Counted from the first letter of the stretch, positions 42,757 through 52,613 are shown. The stretch is 64,000 bases of DNA from Saprospiraceae bacterium (GCA_028282725.1 JANQHF010000126.1:1-64000), one strand, 5' to 3'. The notes: generated from the sequence alone by a model not told the origin. Numbers and translations: made by a program.

Positions 42757-42833
42757 AGCTATGCCATTTGTCCAAAAAAAGGGCAAAAGAAAGAATTCTT
42801 TTGCCCGAATCGATTTTTGTTATGGATATTGTT

Positions 42834-43250
42834 CTAATTCCCACCTGAGCCTCGTCCGAGTGCCCAGCCGACTCCGGCTCCACCAGCTGCCCAAACAATT
42901 GCACCGGCGATTGCCCCTACAAAAATTGGAACTACACCCCCCGAGGTGTAAAATTCATAACCGCCATACAGGTAACAATTCATTCCCAGTGAGAACAAGA
43001 AGCCGATTGTAGCGGCAGCTTTTGCTCCGGTGGCAGCAGTACTGATCCCTGCCCATTGCAGACAGATGTATGTGAACAAGAGTGAAAAAATGATATGCCC
43101 TAAAACAAGCCAGACAAATTGAGGTGTTTCAACTGCGGAGCTCGTTTGCATTGAATAATTCTTAAGGGCTAATCCGAAAATTAGAAATCCAGCGATAAAA
43201 CTGGTCACGGTGCCGGCAAGAGTGCCGAACAAAAGTTTCGTAGAATCCAT
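42834..43250 (-). CDS. Small hydrophobic membrane protein of unknown function
   Basis: The 138-residue protein has four hydrophobic segments (about 6-28, 45-67, 75-95 and 105-130) with Gly-rich helices, in particular VPIFVGAIAGAIVWAAGGAG and the C-terminal GWALGRGSGGN. It resembles the small DUF1761-type membrane proteins, but I cannot assign a family with confidence. The frame is intact and stands alone between two decayed genes. Confidence 0.6.
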   Translation of the reverse strand: MDSTKLLFGTLAGTVTSFIAGFLIFGLALKNYSMQTSSAVETPQFVWLVLGHIIFSLLFTYICLQWAGISTAATGAKAAATIGFLFSLGMNCYLYGGYEFYTSGGVVPIFVGAIAGAIVWAAGGAGVGWALGRGSGGN

Positions 43251-43479
43251 GAGTGTAAAAGTTGGTTTGCTTAAAGATAATTATTGTATCTATCAAAATG
43301 GAATGCACTCTTAAACTATATTTAGAAAGATAATCTCAAAATATAAATAATGAATTTGCAATTTCAAAATACGTTTATTCTCTAATAAATTATTCAATAA
43401 ACCGGAGACTTTCGATAAAATGAATCAATTGTGAAATTAGAAAATAATTGATCAAAAAACGCTGTTTTCACATAACCAC

Positions 43480-44446
43480 AGGTAAAGGGCGAGAGCCCGA
43501 AGTTCAGGCAGATCCTCGAAGTGAATCAATAGCTGAATTGCAAAAGTTCACACTGCCATTTTCCATTTATGCCACTGTCAAGGGTGCGAACAGCAATACT
43601 ATTCAGGGGTTTGAAGGTACGGAAATCGTTCAGTTGGACATCCTCGGATTCCAACTCCATATGCGGGCACTCAGGTAGTGATGAATCCAGGTGGTTTTTC
43701 CATCTTTCCAGTAAAAAATGCTTAAGGGATGATCTCTTTTAAGCCGGTCATGTATCTCGCTATAATCGACTTCCGTCTTTGCTGCCATGTTCACCGGAAT
43801 GATATTCATCTCTACTTTTGAGAAAAGTCAAAAATCAAGGGTCCGGATATCCATAGCACAATTAAAGTCATTCTTTCTCATGATCCCTTCTTCAAAATTA
43901 TAGGTCGTGCCCAACCGGTATAGTTTAATCTTTTTGGCAATATCCGGAGCAATGGCAACAGCAGAGGCAACATTGGTCATAGCCCCTAAGGCGATTACAT
44001 AGTGTGGCTCATTTTCATTCCTGAGTCGAGCCTGTTGAACGATCTCATAGGCAGCAGCAGAATGTTGTGCCTGATCACCCCAGTCATACATACGGGCAGT
44101 TGCACTGCGGGGTGTTTTAATATTCATCTCCGGGAGCCCGAGAATGACCTGGTTTAAGCGATGACTACTTTCCACCGACCTTGGTTCTGTCCAGTGACTC
44201 GTCTGCCTAAGAGCCGTATTCAAAGGCAATAATATTCCAGTTGGGCTCGAGAAGTGCCCTGACCAGGGTATACGGATCGTCTACTTCATTTCCCGTGTCC
44301 GCATCAATAGTCACATCCGGTTTTTCCCGGGAATACAATATGCCAGTGAAACAAATAAATATGATCAGGAATTTCCAGAGCCTAGATTTAAATTTGATTT
44401 CGAATGAAGTGAAGATTGAACTTTCATGGAAGAATCCATTTGCCAT
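43480..44446 (-). pseudogene. Decayed nucleoside hydrolase-like gene
   Basis: On the minus strand the N-terminal piece (44446-44207) has a signal/membrane segment and the ribose/Ca-binding motif DADTGNEVDDPYTLVRALLE. After a frameshift near 44220 the frame continues to 43828 with QRLNQVILGL-like SHRLNQVILGLPEM, YDWGDQAQHSAAAYEIV, YVIALGAMTNVASAVAI and YNFEEGIMRKNDFNCAMDI, the conserved Asn/Glu segment of nucleoside hydrolases. Stops and shifts follow: a frame beginning MNIIPVNMAAKTEVDYSEIH reads near 43790. The start codon follows directly after the stop of the serine hydrolase gene. The gene is inactive. Confidence 0.75.
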
Positions 44447-46138
44447 TCAATATTTTTCAAACTCCCAGGGCTCTATGCGCTCCAATCTTACATTGCGCAC
44501 TCTGCCCTGCCCAAGTTCCAAACGTGTGATCCGGCCAAGATCATCTCTCACAATCCTGATCGGGTTGATAAAATTTGAGGAAAGCAGATTTCGATTTTCC
44601 AATTTCAGGCTTGAAACTCCAAGACGTTGATGTCTGCCGGTCAAGGCTCCTTCCTCTAACTCAATTTCATAGAATGTCTTTAATTCAGGACTGTAATAAA
44701 GCCCCTCAACTTCTTCAAGATCTACGAGTGACGCTTTAAATGACTCGACACGCGTCGCTCCCCGCTCACCATTCTGGAGCAACGTCAATCGATTGACACT
44801 TCCATCTTTATCACGATGAAAAATCACCGTAGCAGCAAATTGTTCAATAAAAAATGAAGAATCCGAACTCGGTGTCATTTCAAATTCCGGTTGACCCGTA
44901 GCCTGGGTAAAGAATTTCTCATCATCCCTTCTAAATGAAAGAACAAATCCAGGCATCATTTCAAAATCTCCTTCATAGTCATCGAGTACTTCCGGATCAA
45001 TTTCAGCCTCAACATATAGAGTTGAGTCTTCCTCTTTTTCGGATTCCTCTTCCTCTTCAATGGACAGAATGGTCTCTGCAATCTCAAATGCCTTCTGACC
45101 GGGATTCAAAGAGCCATTATTGCTCAATACGATAATAGCCAGGTTTTCAGCAGGAAAACGAACCAGAAATGTCCTGAAACCTGCCCATCCTCCGCTATGT
45201 GAGATCCGCTGAAAACCCTTATAATCGCCGATAGTGTGTCCGAAAGCATACGCAATAGTATCTCCGTTGTTCAGCACGCCTCGCTCATGGACCATTTCCA
45301 TGACATCCGATCCACCGACACTGCCGGTTTCAAAATTAGCAGACCACTTTGCAAGGTCCTCTACCGTAGTGTATAAAGAACTGGATCCTAAGGCCATCAG
45401 GCTATTGGCCATCATTTTATATGTATCTCCATCCTGAAAATAGCCCTGAACTCTTCGTGGTACCACTTCCTGGTGATCATCATGAAAATGCGTGTCGTTC
45501 ATTCCCAATGGTTGAAAAATATGCTCATCTGTCCATTCCCGAAAGGTCTGTCCGGTAACCCGTTCCACGGTCATTGCCAGCAAGTTATACCCCGTGTTGG
45601 AATAAGTGTATTCATCCCCGGGTCTGAAATTGAGATCTTCCTGGGTTTCCACCATCCTGAGAATCTGGTCCATAGATATCACCTCATCAAATTGCCATCC
45701 ACCTATTGCCAAAGTCACAGGCCAATCGCGAATTCCACTGGTATGATGGACCAGGTTTCTGAGTGTAATCGTATGACCAAAGTCCGGAACCTCCGGAATA
45801 TGCTTTCTTATATCATCATCAAGAGAAATGACCCCCTGATCAACCAACATCGCAATCGCAAATGCCCCAAATTGTTTGGACACAGAAGCAATGTCGAAAA
45901 CACTGTTGGGTTCAATGGGAATGCCATGATCGAGATTGGACATACCATATCCTTTTTTATACACGAGCTGGCCATCCTGCACAATGCCCAGTGCTGCACC
46001 TGGCGTGGATTCGTTATCCCATTCTGCGAAAAGTGCATCGATCTGAACAGACAGATCATTTATGTCCTGGCTTCTGCTATCAGTGACTGCGGCGGCCAGG
46101 ATGATGATAGAAAGGACGAGTGACTGAATTCTTGTCAT
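44447..46138 (-). CDS. Exported beta-lactamase-fold serine hydrolase (class C family)
   Basis: The protein has 563 residues from ATG 46138 (MTRIQSLVLSII, the signal peptide start; an upstream in-frame ATG at 46165 adds nine residues). It carries the S-x-x-K motif SVSK near residue 85, the Y-x-N motif in YSNTGYN near 172 and the HxG motif HSGGWAG near 305, the KTG equivalent. The C-terminal about 180 residues form a beta-rich domain typical of the long penicillin-binding-protein-like peptidases and esterases. It is not necessarily an antibiotic-resistance enzyme. A degraded nucleoside hydrolase gene begins immediately after its stop codon. Confidence 0.85.
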   Translation of the reverse strand: MTRIQSLVLSIIILAAAVTDSRSQDINDLSVQIDALFAEWDNESTPGAALGIVQDGQLVYKKGYGMSNLDHGIPIEPNSVFDIASVSKQFGAFAIAMLVDQGVISLDDDIRKHIPEVPDFGHTITLRNLVHHTSGIRDWPVTLAIGGWQFDEVISMDQILRMVETQEDLNFRPGDEYTYSNTGYNLLAMTVERVTGQTFREWTDEHIFQPLGMNDTHFHDDHQEVVPRRVQGYFQDGDTYKMMANSLMALGSSSLYTTVEDLAKWSANFETGSVGGSDVMEMVHERGVLNNGDTIAYAFGHTIGDYKGFQRISHSGGWAGFRTFLVRFPAENLAIIVLSNNGSLNPGQKAFEIAETILSIEEEEESEKEEDSTLYVEAEIDPEVLDDYEGDFEMMPGFVLSFRRDDEKFFTQATGQPEFEMTPSSDSSFFIEQFAATVIFHRDKDGSVNRLTLLQNGERGATRVESFKASLVDLEEVEGLYYSPELKTFYEIELEEGALTGRHQRLGVSSLKLENRNLLSSNFINPIRIVRDDLGRITRLELGQGRVRNVRLERIEPWEFEKY

Positions 46139-46367
46139 AACTGTTTCATTAATGTGAGCTGACAAATTACAATTTAAGAACTGATGCGCAGAGATTCCGG
46201 ATCAGATATCTTTTCATCCACTTCTTCTACCTATACTAAAGCGACGACATAACTCGCTAATGATCATTGAACCTTCTTCGACAAGTTTTACAAAATCCAT
46301 CCTCTGGTGCATAGTCTTCGTGCTTCGAAAGGCATTTTCTCTCAAAAATGACTTTTGAAACAAAGAT

Positions 46368-46400
46368 AGGTTTACTAAACTTCGGAAGTTTAGTAAACCT
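46368..46400. terminator. 33-nt hairpin family, copy 1
   Basis: AGGTTTACTAAACTT, loop CGG and AAGTTTAGTAAACCT form a perfect 15-bp stem. It begins 15 bp after the stop codon of the FadL-like gene (minus strand) and in the plus direction is followed by TTTTT. It shares the core TTTACTAAACTT-n3-AAGTTTAGTAAA with copies at 58349-58381 and 62843-62875. Confidence 0.65.
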
Positions 46401-46414
46401 TTTTCCTCCCCTTC

Positions 46415-47758
46415 TCAAGATCCGATATAATCCCCCACCCGATTGATAAAAAACTCATAAGTGAGCAATAGGGTTATGGACCGGTGATGGTATGAAGCAG
46501 GATTTGTGTCGAACCTTTCAATATTTGGAAATCGCTCGAATTGACCCACCTTGTTTTGCAATGAAAAACCCCAGTCCAAACCCAATACAAATGCCGAACT
46601 CTTGTGCTGAACTTTAAACCCCAGAGCCAGGTTGATCCTGTCCTGCTCCAGGATCACTAATTGTTCTGATTCATCATTAGTCGGCGATTCACGAAAGGCA
46701 CTAATATTGGTTCGCAGGCTGCCCATGAACTGAATTTTTGGTGTAATGAATCGAGAATGGCCCACAGAAATATTGGTTACTGCCCCGAGTCCGCGGCTGA
46801 ATGCAAGCGGATCTCCCTGGGTGCGTTCAATAGTAAGTACATCATGTCTGGCTACACCGGTATGTATGGATCCGTTAATCCAGATTTCCGAACTATCTGA
46901 AAACATCCTGGCATATCCCAAATCTAATTGCCAGCCGCTTTTCAAATTAGGTTGCAAGTCAAAATCAACGATATTATCCAGGGTATAGCTGTCCGCATCA
47001 AATATAGAAGTAGTTCGCTCAAAACTTCCCGAAAGTCTTGCGGGCTGGTAATAAGGAGTAGTGATGACAACCCCGATCCGATCCTCCGGACGATCCACCG
47101 CAAGCCCCACCTTGGTGACCATTGCAAAAAGAGACCGGTAATCCAGGTCAAGAATCTGGTTAAAAAAATTGGCTTGAATGCCCCTATTGGTCACAACCTC
47201 TGAAGAAACATGGTAGTTATAATCTGTACTTTGAACTCTCCAGAACTGGCTGAATCCTACGGAAACTGTTTCAGAAAGTGAAAAATGGGAACCGAACCCA
47301 AACCACTTTTCATCTCCTTTATAACTGTATGTAAAAGATTCATTCTTATCGAAGAGCTCGCTGTTTTTGATTTGGTTATATGAGACTTCCGTATCCCATA
47401 CATCTTTTTGCAAAATGCCGAAGACGATGTTAAAATTCTTTATGGATGTTTTGTAAGTGATCAAACTCGGATTCAGGGATAACTCACTTGATCTTAATTC
47501 TTCCCCACTATTGAAAACATCCCCGTAGTTGCTCACATTGTAAGAAGGCATGAAAATGGCTACATCAAAACCCCTGTCCTTCGAATACCTCAAAGCTGCA
47601 GGATTATAGTAAACCATACTTAGGTCAGAACTTCCTGCCGTAACCGCCCCACCCAGGAGAGTAGATTGGAGGCCGAAATGTTGGGTATTGTAAAAGTAAG
47701 ACTGGCAGCTACCTGCTTTCGCATTCAATATCAATAAGAGGACGGTCACCCACTTCAT
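46415..47758 (-). CDS. FadL/OmpP1-like outer-membrane protein
   Basis: The 447-residue protein has a signal peptide (MKWVTVLLLILNAKAGSC) and an N-terminal plug-like segment HFGLQSTLLGGAVTAGSSDL leading into SMVYYNPAAL, matching the FadL/TodX pattern in which YNPAgL/A is typical. Repeating amphipathic strands fill the rest and the C-terminus (LLLTYEFFINRVGDYIG) could close a barrel. FadL-type proteins admit hydrophobic compounds such as long-chain fatty acids or aromatics. The substrate is unknown. A strong hairpin follows 15 bp after the stop codon. Confidence 0.7.
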   Translation of the reverse strand: MKWVTVLLLILNAKAGSCQSYFYNTQHFGLQSTLLGGAVTAGSSDLSMVYYNPAALRYSKDRGFDVAIFMPSYNVSNYGDVFNSGEELRSSELSLNPSLITYKTSIKNFNIVFGILQKDVWDTEVSYNQIKNSELFDKNESFTYSYKGDEKWFGFGSHFSLSETVSVGFSQFWRVQSTDYNYHVSSEVVTNRGIQANFFNQILDLDYRSLFAMVTKVGLAVDRPEDRIGVVITTPYYQPARLSGSFERTTSIFDADSYTLDNIVDFDLQPNLKSGWQLDLGYARMFSDSSEIWINGSIHTGVARHDVLTIERTQGDPLAFSRGLGAVTNISVGHSRFITPKIQFMGSLRTNISAFRESPTNDESEQLVILEQDRINLALGFKVQHKSSAFVLGLDWGFSLQNKVGQFERFPNIERFDTNPASYHHRSITLLLTYEFFINRVGDYIGS

Positions 47759-47818
47759 GGCTTCTCAATTTAGGCCATATTTTGGAGATAATCCTAGTTG
47801 AAGTTCTGATGAGAATTC

Positions 47819-48523
47819 TCAGGCTCCCCCATAAATCTTCTCGTCCGTTAATCCAGTGCCTCTGAACAACAACCAAATTGTGAATATTAATTCTCCAAAA
47901 TATGTGTACATCAGAAAATCCAGATCCACATCAGGATATAGAAACGGTTGAAGACTGGTCAGAAAGTAGCCCACACCTGCTATTACAAGCAGAACTCCTA
48001 AAAATTTAGGAATATACCTGGCCCGATACACTAATACTCCCAGGGCAACCAGGTAGATAGCGAATACAGTAAAAGACATCATAGATGTATCCTTATATAG
48101 TTGAAGAGTGCTATCGATCTGCTCATAAAATAAACTAGACTCATCTGTAACTTGAAAACCTGTATCAATCAGTCGAACAACCTGAAAGAGAAGAGCAACG
48201 GTGGACATTGCCAAAGCTGCGTATATCAATCTGATCCATGCAACGAGCATTGAAGTCAATTTATGTGATGGAAGGAGCAGAACATACAGGGCCCATGCCA
48301 ACAAAATATCGACTATATAGGTAAAAAGGAAACAATAAATACCACCAATAAAAAGCCCCCGGTTTGCCCCAATATTCTGGACTGTTTGATTGATTTCACC
48401 AGGAATTACCAGTCTCTGGTAAACGTAAAATTCTGCAATTGGCGCAGTTGGAATAAATAGGATAATACCCGCTAAGAATGCAGCAGTACGAATCATTCGT
48501 ATGCTAACAGGTCTCGCTTGCAT
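47819..48523 (-). CDS. DUF4386 family membrane protein
   Basis: The 234-residue protein has about six membrane helices. The first includes AFLAGIILFIPTAPIAEFYVYQR, and the family pattern ends with LGVLVYRARYIPKFLGVLLVIAGVGYFLTSL, equivalent to the Y-IP-LG-LL-AG--Y signature of DUF4386. Members have no established function. The gene is 60 bp upstream of the FadL-like gene on the same strand, so cotranscription is possible. Confidence 0.8.
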   Translation of the reverse strand: MQARPVSIRMIRTAAFLAGIILFIPTAPIAEFYVYQRLVIPGEINQTVQNIGANRGLFIGGIYCFLFTYIVDILLAWALYVLLLPSHKLTSMLVAWIRLIYAALAMSTVALLFQVVRLIDTGFQVTDESSLFYEQIDSTLQLYKDTSMMSFTVFAIYLVALGVLVYRARYIPKFLGVLLVIAGVGYFLTSLQPFLYPDVDLDFLMYTYFGELIFTIWLLFRGTGLTDEKIYGGA

Positions 48524-48641
48524 GTATAAATTTAAGGGTGAATCTAAAAACTTATTTAAAGATATTATCCATTCCTGTGTTCAGAAGACTTGAATTCGCT
48601 ATCCATCTTGTCTTATTGATTTTGATTTACGACTAATCTGA

Positions 48642-50108
48642 TCAACGCACCCGAAACTTTCCAATCCAACGTACTTCAAACCCCTTAAAATCCAGGATCT
48701 CGTAACAGACTCCTGCACTGCATTGTGGCCCTCCCCTGCGCTCTCCAAAAAACAACTGAAAGGTATGTCTGTAAGTAGGACTATATCTGACTGTATTGCC
48801 GAGGTATATTCTCGTACCCTTTCCCTCATTAATGATAAATGGATCATTCGTTATTTCACCTAAAATAGAATAGAAGAATCTCGATCGAATATTGATACCC
48901 AATAATGCATTGAAATTGTAAACACCATTTTGACTCCTCTCAAAACTCTGGTATTCAAATTCCGGCAGGATCCTCAAATTTTCATTGATGCCAATATCAG
49001 AATACAGCCCGACCGAAAATCGATTACTCTCTCCTTTGAAGGGGTCCTGACTATAATCCAAAAAACCTTTGTATTCAATATTTTCACCAATAGAAGATTG
49101 CAGTTCAAAAAAGAATTGACGGAATGTTGTCGAATTACCTCCAAAAGTATTTTTTGCAAGTGAGTGATTCATATTGATGATCGTTCCATTTTTGAAATTA
49201 TAAAAGAGATCGATCTGATACCCTTCTTCATTCAGAGGATTAGACACGTGAATGCTTCGATTCAGTACCCGATAGGTCTGTTGTTTCACACCGGCCGGGG
49301 GCTCATTAATACCTGCACCCAAAACAAAATCGCTGTATTTCTTGTATTCCAGTGAAAAACTGAATGACCCCTTGTACCCGGTAAGACCGGAATAAATTGC
49401 AAAATTATCACTGTCAACATTACCTGCATATTCACCATAGTAGTCCAATCCGGAGAAAAAGGAGCCTCTCAAAGAACCACTCACGAAATTTTGATCTCCC
49501 CTTCCGGATTGCTCTAAAGAAAGAAAGGTCAATCCAACTTCGTGACTCTTCAGAAATTTCAATTTGGCCTGTACAGCCGTGATCAAATCTGTTCTTCTTT
49601 CCGGCCGGTCAAAGGTGGGAGGTAAGACATTATTGAGTACATCGGCCCGCAAGACTTGAACTGAGACCTTTTTTGACCGGTATTTGGCTGAAGCCCCCAG
49701 AACATCCCTATGGAAATAATTGCGAGATCTGAAGCCAATATCTTCCAGTAGTGCGCCAGGTATTTCAAAAGATCTCAAAAGCAAACCTCGCCCCAGGGTC
49801 TCATAGAAGTTGCCCAATTTGAATTCCCATTTTTTCTTTTTATAACCTACAGCCAATTGAGATAAATCCAAATATCCTCTTCCATCAAAAGTGGTATGGT
49901 ATTGTTCAATGGTAGCGTTGACACTAAATCCTTTTTTCCTGTAATCAATTTCCGTTCGATCGTAAAAAGAGGGAAATATATCTGCTGTCTCATTAGGCAA
50001 TTTGCCAATTTGAGTCTCTAGAAGATTGACAATACTTACTTGGCCTGGTAGTAGAAAAGCGGAAGAAGAGATGAAGATTGTGATGAGAATAATTCGATCA
50101 ATCTTCAT
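48642..50108 (-). CDS. DUF6029-like outer-membrane protein
   Basis: The 488-residue protein has a signal peptide (MKIDRIILITIFISSSAFLLPG) and alternating beta strands throughout (for example WEFKLGNFYETLGRGLLLRS and VGLYSDIGINENLRILPEFEYQS). It ends with a conserved pair of Cys in FFGERRGGPQCSAGVCYEIL and the terminal FEVRWIGKFRVR. I associate this end with the DUF6029 family of Bacteroidota barrels. It is translationally coupled (ATGA overlap) to the thioredoxin-like gene upstream, forming a three-gene operon with two redox proteins, which may reduce or oxidise its Cys pair. Confidence 0.7.
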   Translation of the reverse strand: MKIDRIILITIFISSSAFLLPGQVSIVNLLETQIGKLPNETADIFPSFYDRTEIDYRKKGFSVNATIEQYHTTFDGRGYLDLSQLAVGYKKKKWEFKLGNFYETLGRGLLLRSFEIPGALLEDIGFRSRNYFHRDVLGASAKYRSKKVSVQVLRADVLNNVLPPTFDRPERRTDLITAVQAKLKFLKSHEVGLTFLSLEQSGRGDQNFVSGSLRGSFFSGLDYYGEYAGNVDSDNFAIYSGLTGYKGSFSFSLEYKKYSDFVLGAGINEPPAGVKQQTYRVLNRSIHVSNPLNEEGYQIDLFYNFKNGTIINMNHSLAKNTFGGNSTTFRQFFFELQSSIGENIEYKGFLDYSQDPFKGESNRFSVGLYSDIGINENLRILPEFEYQSFERSQNGVYNFNALLGINIRSRFFYSILGEITNDPFIINEGKGTRIYLGNTVRYSPTYRHTFQLFFGERRGGPQCSAGVCYEILDFKGFEVRWIGKFRVR

Positions 50109-50590
50109 TTTAATCTTTGTTCGATCACCTGCTTGAACTCTCTGTCATCACCTGTACTGAATCCCTCATGGACATAAATCACTTCATTCTCAGAATCGAG
50201 CATAATCAATGTTGGGAATGCCTGGAATTGATATGTATTCATGACCTCGCAATCGATATCCTTCAATATATGATACTCGATTCCCAGGGTATTGACTACG
50301 GCAGGTACTTTGGCAATACTGCGCGGACCATCACAACTAATGCCGATCATGGATAATCCGTCATCTTTAAACTCCTTGTAAATCTCATTGAGTTTGGGCA
50401 TAGCCTTGGTGCAGGGCTTGCACCAGGTCGCCCAAAAATCGATAATGGTCAATTGTTCACCCTTTAATTCTTCAAGACTGACCCACTCATTGTCGACATT
50501 CTCCAATTCAAAATCATCAATGACCTGGGCTTGAGCAGCATACAAAAAAAACACTGGTACCGTGAGCACCAGTGATCGTAAAATTTTCAT
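50105..50590 (-). CDS. TlpA/ResA-type thioredoxin-like protein
   Basis: The 161-residue protein has a signal peptide (ending AAQA), and the thioredoxin domain has the active site WATWCKPC near residue 52 and the cis-Pro loop QAFPTLIML. It acts in the periplasm, typically as a reductant in maturation of cytochromes c or outer-membrane proteins. It is coupled to the DUF6029 gene downstream by a 4-base overlap and preceded 13 bp upstream by the redoxin lipoprotein gene. Confidence 0.9.
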   Translation of the reverse strand: MKILRSLVLTVPVFFLYAAQAQVIDDFELENVDNEWVSLEELKGEQLTIIDFWATWCKPCTKAMPKLNEIYKEFKDDGLSMIGISCDGPRSIAKVPAVVNTLGIEYHILKDIDCEVMNTYQFQAFPTLIMLDSENEVIYVHEGFSTGDDREFKQVIEQRLK

Positions 50591-50603
50591 GTTGTATTTT
50601 CTT

Positions 50604-51149
50604 CTAATTTAAAAGGGAATCAACGAGATCTACGACCTCATCCAAATTATTGGCGACAATACTGTTGCCCCTGTACACAATCTTTCCTTCTGCATTGACA
50701 ACTACTATGCGGTCATAAGTCGTACCAAAATCTTTGGCCATTTGGGCTCCTTTTCTTCCCAAAGGAAATGTAATTCCGGTGGTTTCCTGAAAATTGTCTA
50801 CACCTGCATCATTGCCCTCCCATTGATCCGCTCCGATGATGGCAAATTTGCTATCATCTTTGAATGCCTGGTGCAACCTGGACTCCACATCAGGTCCTAC
50901 CGCCTTGCACGGTGAACAATTGTACCCGAAAAAGAATATGACTAAATTCTTACCCGCAAACTGGGAAGATTCTATTGTTGTACCCGATGTCGTCTGCAAT
51001 GAAAATGTGGGGGCCGTTTCACCGTCATCCCCGGGAGAGATGATTCCCGTATTATTCGACCGTGGCGGTTCATCCTCTGTGTTCGAACAGGAGTATCCCA
51101 AAAAAAGCAATGAGAAGATGAGTAAATACAAGGAATATTTTATGTCCAT
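50604..51149 (-). CDS. Redoxin-domain (peroxiredoxin/thioredoxin-like) lipoprotein
   Basis: The 181-residue protein has a lipoprotein signal with the lipobox LGYSC, an Asp/Glu-rich tether, and a redoxin domain with the CxxC site FGYNCSPCKAVGP near residue 77. It continues with GVDNFQETTGITFPLGRKG and DRIVVVNAEGKIVYRGNSI, typical of the AhpC/TSA and redoxin group. It is the first gene of the three-gene redox/outer-membrane operon. Confidence 0.85.
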   Translation of the reverse strand: MDIKYSLYLLIFSLLFLGYSCSNTEDEPPRSNNTGIISPGDDGETAPTFSLQTTSGTTIESSQFAGKNLVIFFFGYNCSPCKAVGPDVESRLHQAFKDDSKFAIIGADQWEGNDAGVDNFQETTGITFPLGRKGAQMAKDFGTTYDRIVVVNAEGKIVYRGNSIVANNLDEVVDLVDSLLN

Positions 51150-51359
51150 AATTGGTAAATCTTAGTTTTCAACGATTCAAGTTTGAATGTACATTGATTA
51201 TACAAGCAAGTAACGGAAATGGTTGCGTCTATATTTCAAAATCAAATGTAAGGCACTTCCTGATTACCTGAATAATAATCCCGTCAAATTACAGTAGCTT
51301 GAAGTCACGGGGTATACCATGAATTGTCCAAATTTGTGCAATCGCAAGTGTCCACTATC

Positions 51360-52269
51360 ATGAGTCACAAATCAAAAGTCGCAGTCATTGGGGGAGATAT
51401 TATTGGCTCATGGGCAGCCCTGCATTTACAGGAGGAAGGTATCGATACTATTCTTATTGAACAATTTCCATTGCCACATACCCGGGGAGGTTCTCACGGT
51501 CAGTCACGCGCCTTTAGATTCCTCGGAGAACTGGAAATGGGCCGTCTCGATTATTCACTGAAAAGATGGATGCAATTAGAAAAGAGTAGCGGATGGAATA
51601 GTGAAATTATCCATGGAGAATCTAAAAGGTAAACGCTCTTTTCATTTATTTGATCAAATCATCATTTGTGCCGGACCGTGGACTTCAAAACTGCTCCCAA
51701 AATTAGCGCCCATTCTCTGTTGTATGCTTATCCCAGTAACTTATTGGCACGACCCACATGGAAGGTACCGTCTATCAAATGGATTTCCGATCATATTCAA
51801 TGCCCGATTGACAAATATTTATGGCTTGCCGTCCTGTGAATATCCCGGTCATGTTAAGATTTTATATCACGGAGGACCGGAAACAGATCCGGACAAACGT
51901 GATATGAGTTCTGTTGAAAAGTACATCGATGAAGTCAGGGAATATGTGCAAGTGAGGTTACCCTATCTCACATCAGACCATCCTTCAATCCGGGAGACTT
52001 GCATGTACACCAGGACTCCTGATGGCTTACCCATCATCGATCGAATTTCGAAAACCGTCATTGCCGGTTGCGGATTTTCCGGAAGTGGGTTTAAGCACGC
52101 TCCTGCCACGGGAAAAATGTTAGCTTCTCTGGCATTGCGAAAAGAAGGCCGGATTCCGGATTCATTTGGAGCTGAGCGTTACATGCTCAGCAGGTATAGT
52201 CAGGATAAAAAGCAAAAGAAGTCAATTGATATCATTTTCCTTGCGACCAAACGGAATCACAATTCCTAA
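51360..52269 (+). pseudogene. Truncated sarcosine-oxidase-like FAD oxidoreductase
   Basis: The N-terminal frame starts at 51360 with KVAVIGGDIIGSWAALHL, where the middle Gly of GxGxxG is Asp, then has a HTRGGSHGQSRAFRFLG segment typical of monomeric sarcosine oxidases. It stops at 51632. A second frame (51601-52269) resumes with LFDQIIICAGPWTSKLLP and ends with CMYTRTPDGLPIIDRISKTV and AGCGFSGSGFKHAPATGKML. About 100-120 residues between them are missing. The damaged dinucleotide loop and the deletion show the enzyme is not functional. Confidence 0.75.
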
Positions 52270-52430
52270 CCAGGGAACCAGAACCAGAGTGTCAATGTCC
52301 TCACCAACCGGAATGATTCCACCAAAATCTAATGACATCTTATTCCAGACCCTCCGTCCTCCAAAACTCAAAAGACCTGCTGTGGCATCTCCCGGATCAA
52401 ACAGGTAATTGTGAATGGAATGGATGCATG
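52222..52430 (-). pseudogene. C-terminal remnant of an outer-membrane barrel
   Basis: On the minus strand, from about 52415 to the TGA at 52222-52224, a peptide of about 62 residues reads DPGDATAGLLSFGGRRVWNK, then SLDFGGIIPVGEDIDTLVLV and PWLGIVIPFGRKEND. Alternating hydrophobic residues and the ending PFG are typical of the last strands of Bacteroidota outer-membrane proteins. No start or N-terminal part is present, so this is a fragment that partly overlaps the end of the sarcosine-oxidase-like pseudogene. Confidence 0.6.
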
Positions 52431-52613
52431 CTTAATACAAATATTGGAAGTTTGGCAAAAGCCAGGAATACTAAAGGATCAAATCACATTAATTGATATG
52501 CAGGAAACGATTACTAGTATAGATATTGGTAATTTTAGAGGCACAATTTTTTAGATCATCAACGATGTAAATATGTAAAAAGGTTGATGGAAATCATCTA
52601 ATGATCTGTTATA

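Noticed and set aside
43448..43678. 76-codon plus-strand frame
   Set aside because: It lies antisense to the degraded end of the nucleoside hydrolase pseudogene and lacks any recognisable motif.
44447..46138. Antibiotic-resistance beta-lactamase
   Set aside because: The serine-hydrolase motifs are those of the broad class C/PBP-like family and the long C-terminal domain is not found in AmpC enzymes; resistance cannot be inferred.
50836..51165. 109-codon plus-strand frame opposite the redoxin lipoprotein gene
   Set aside because: It is entirely antisense to a well-supported gene and has no recognisable protein features.
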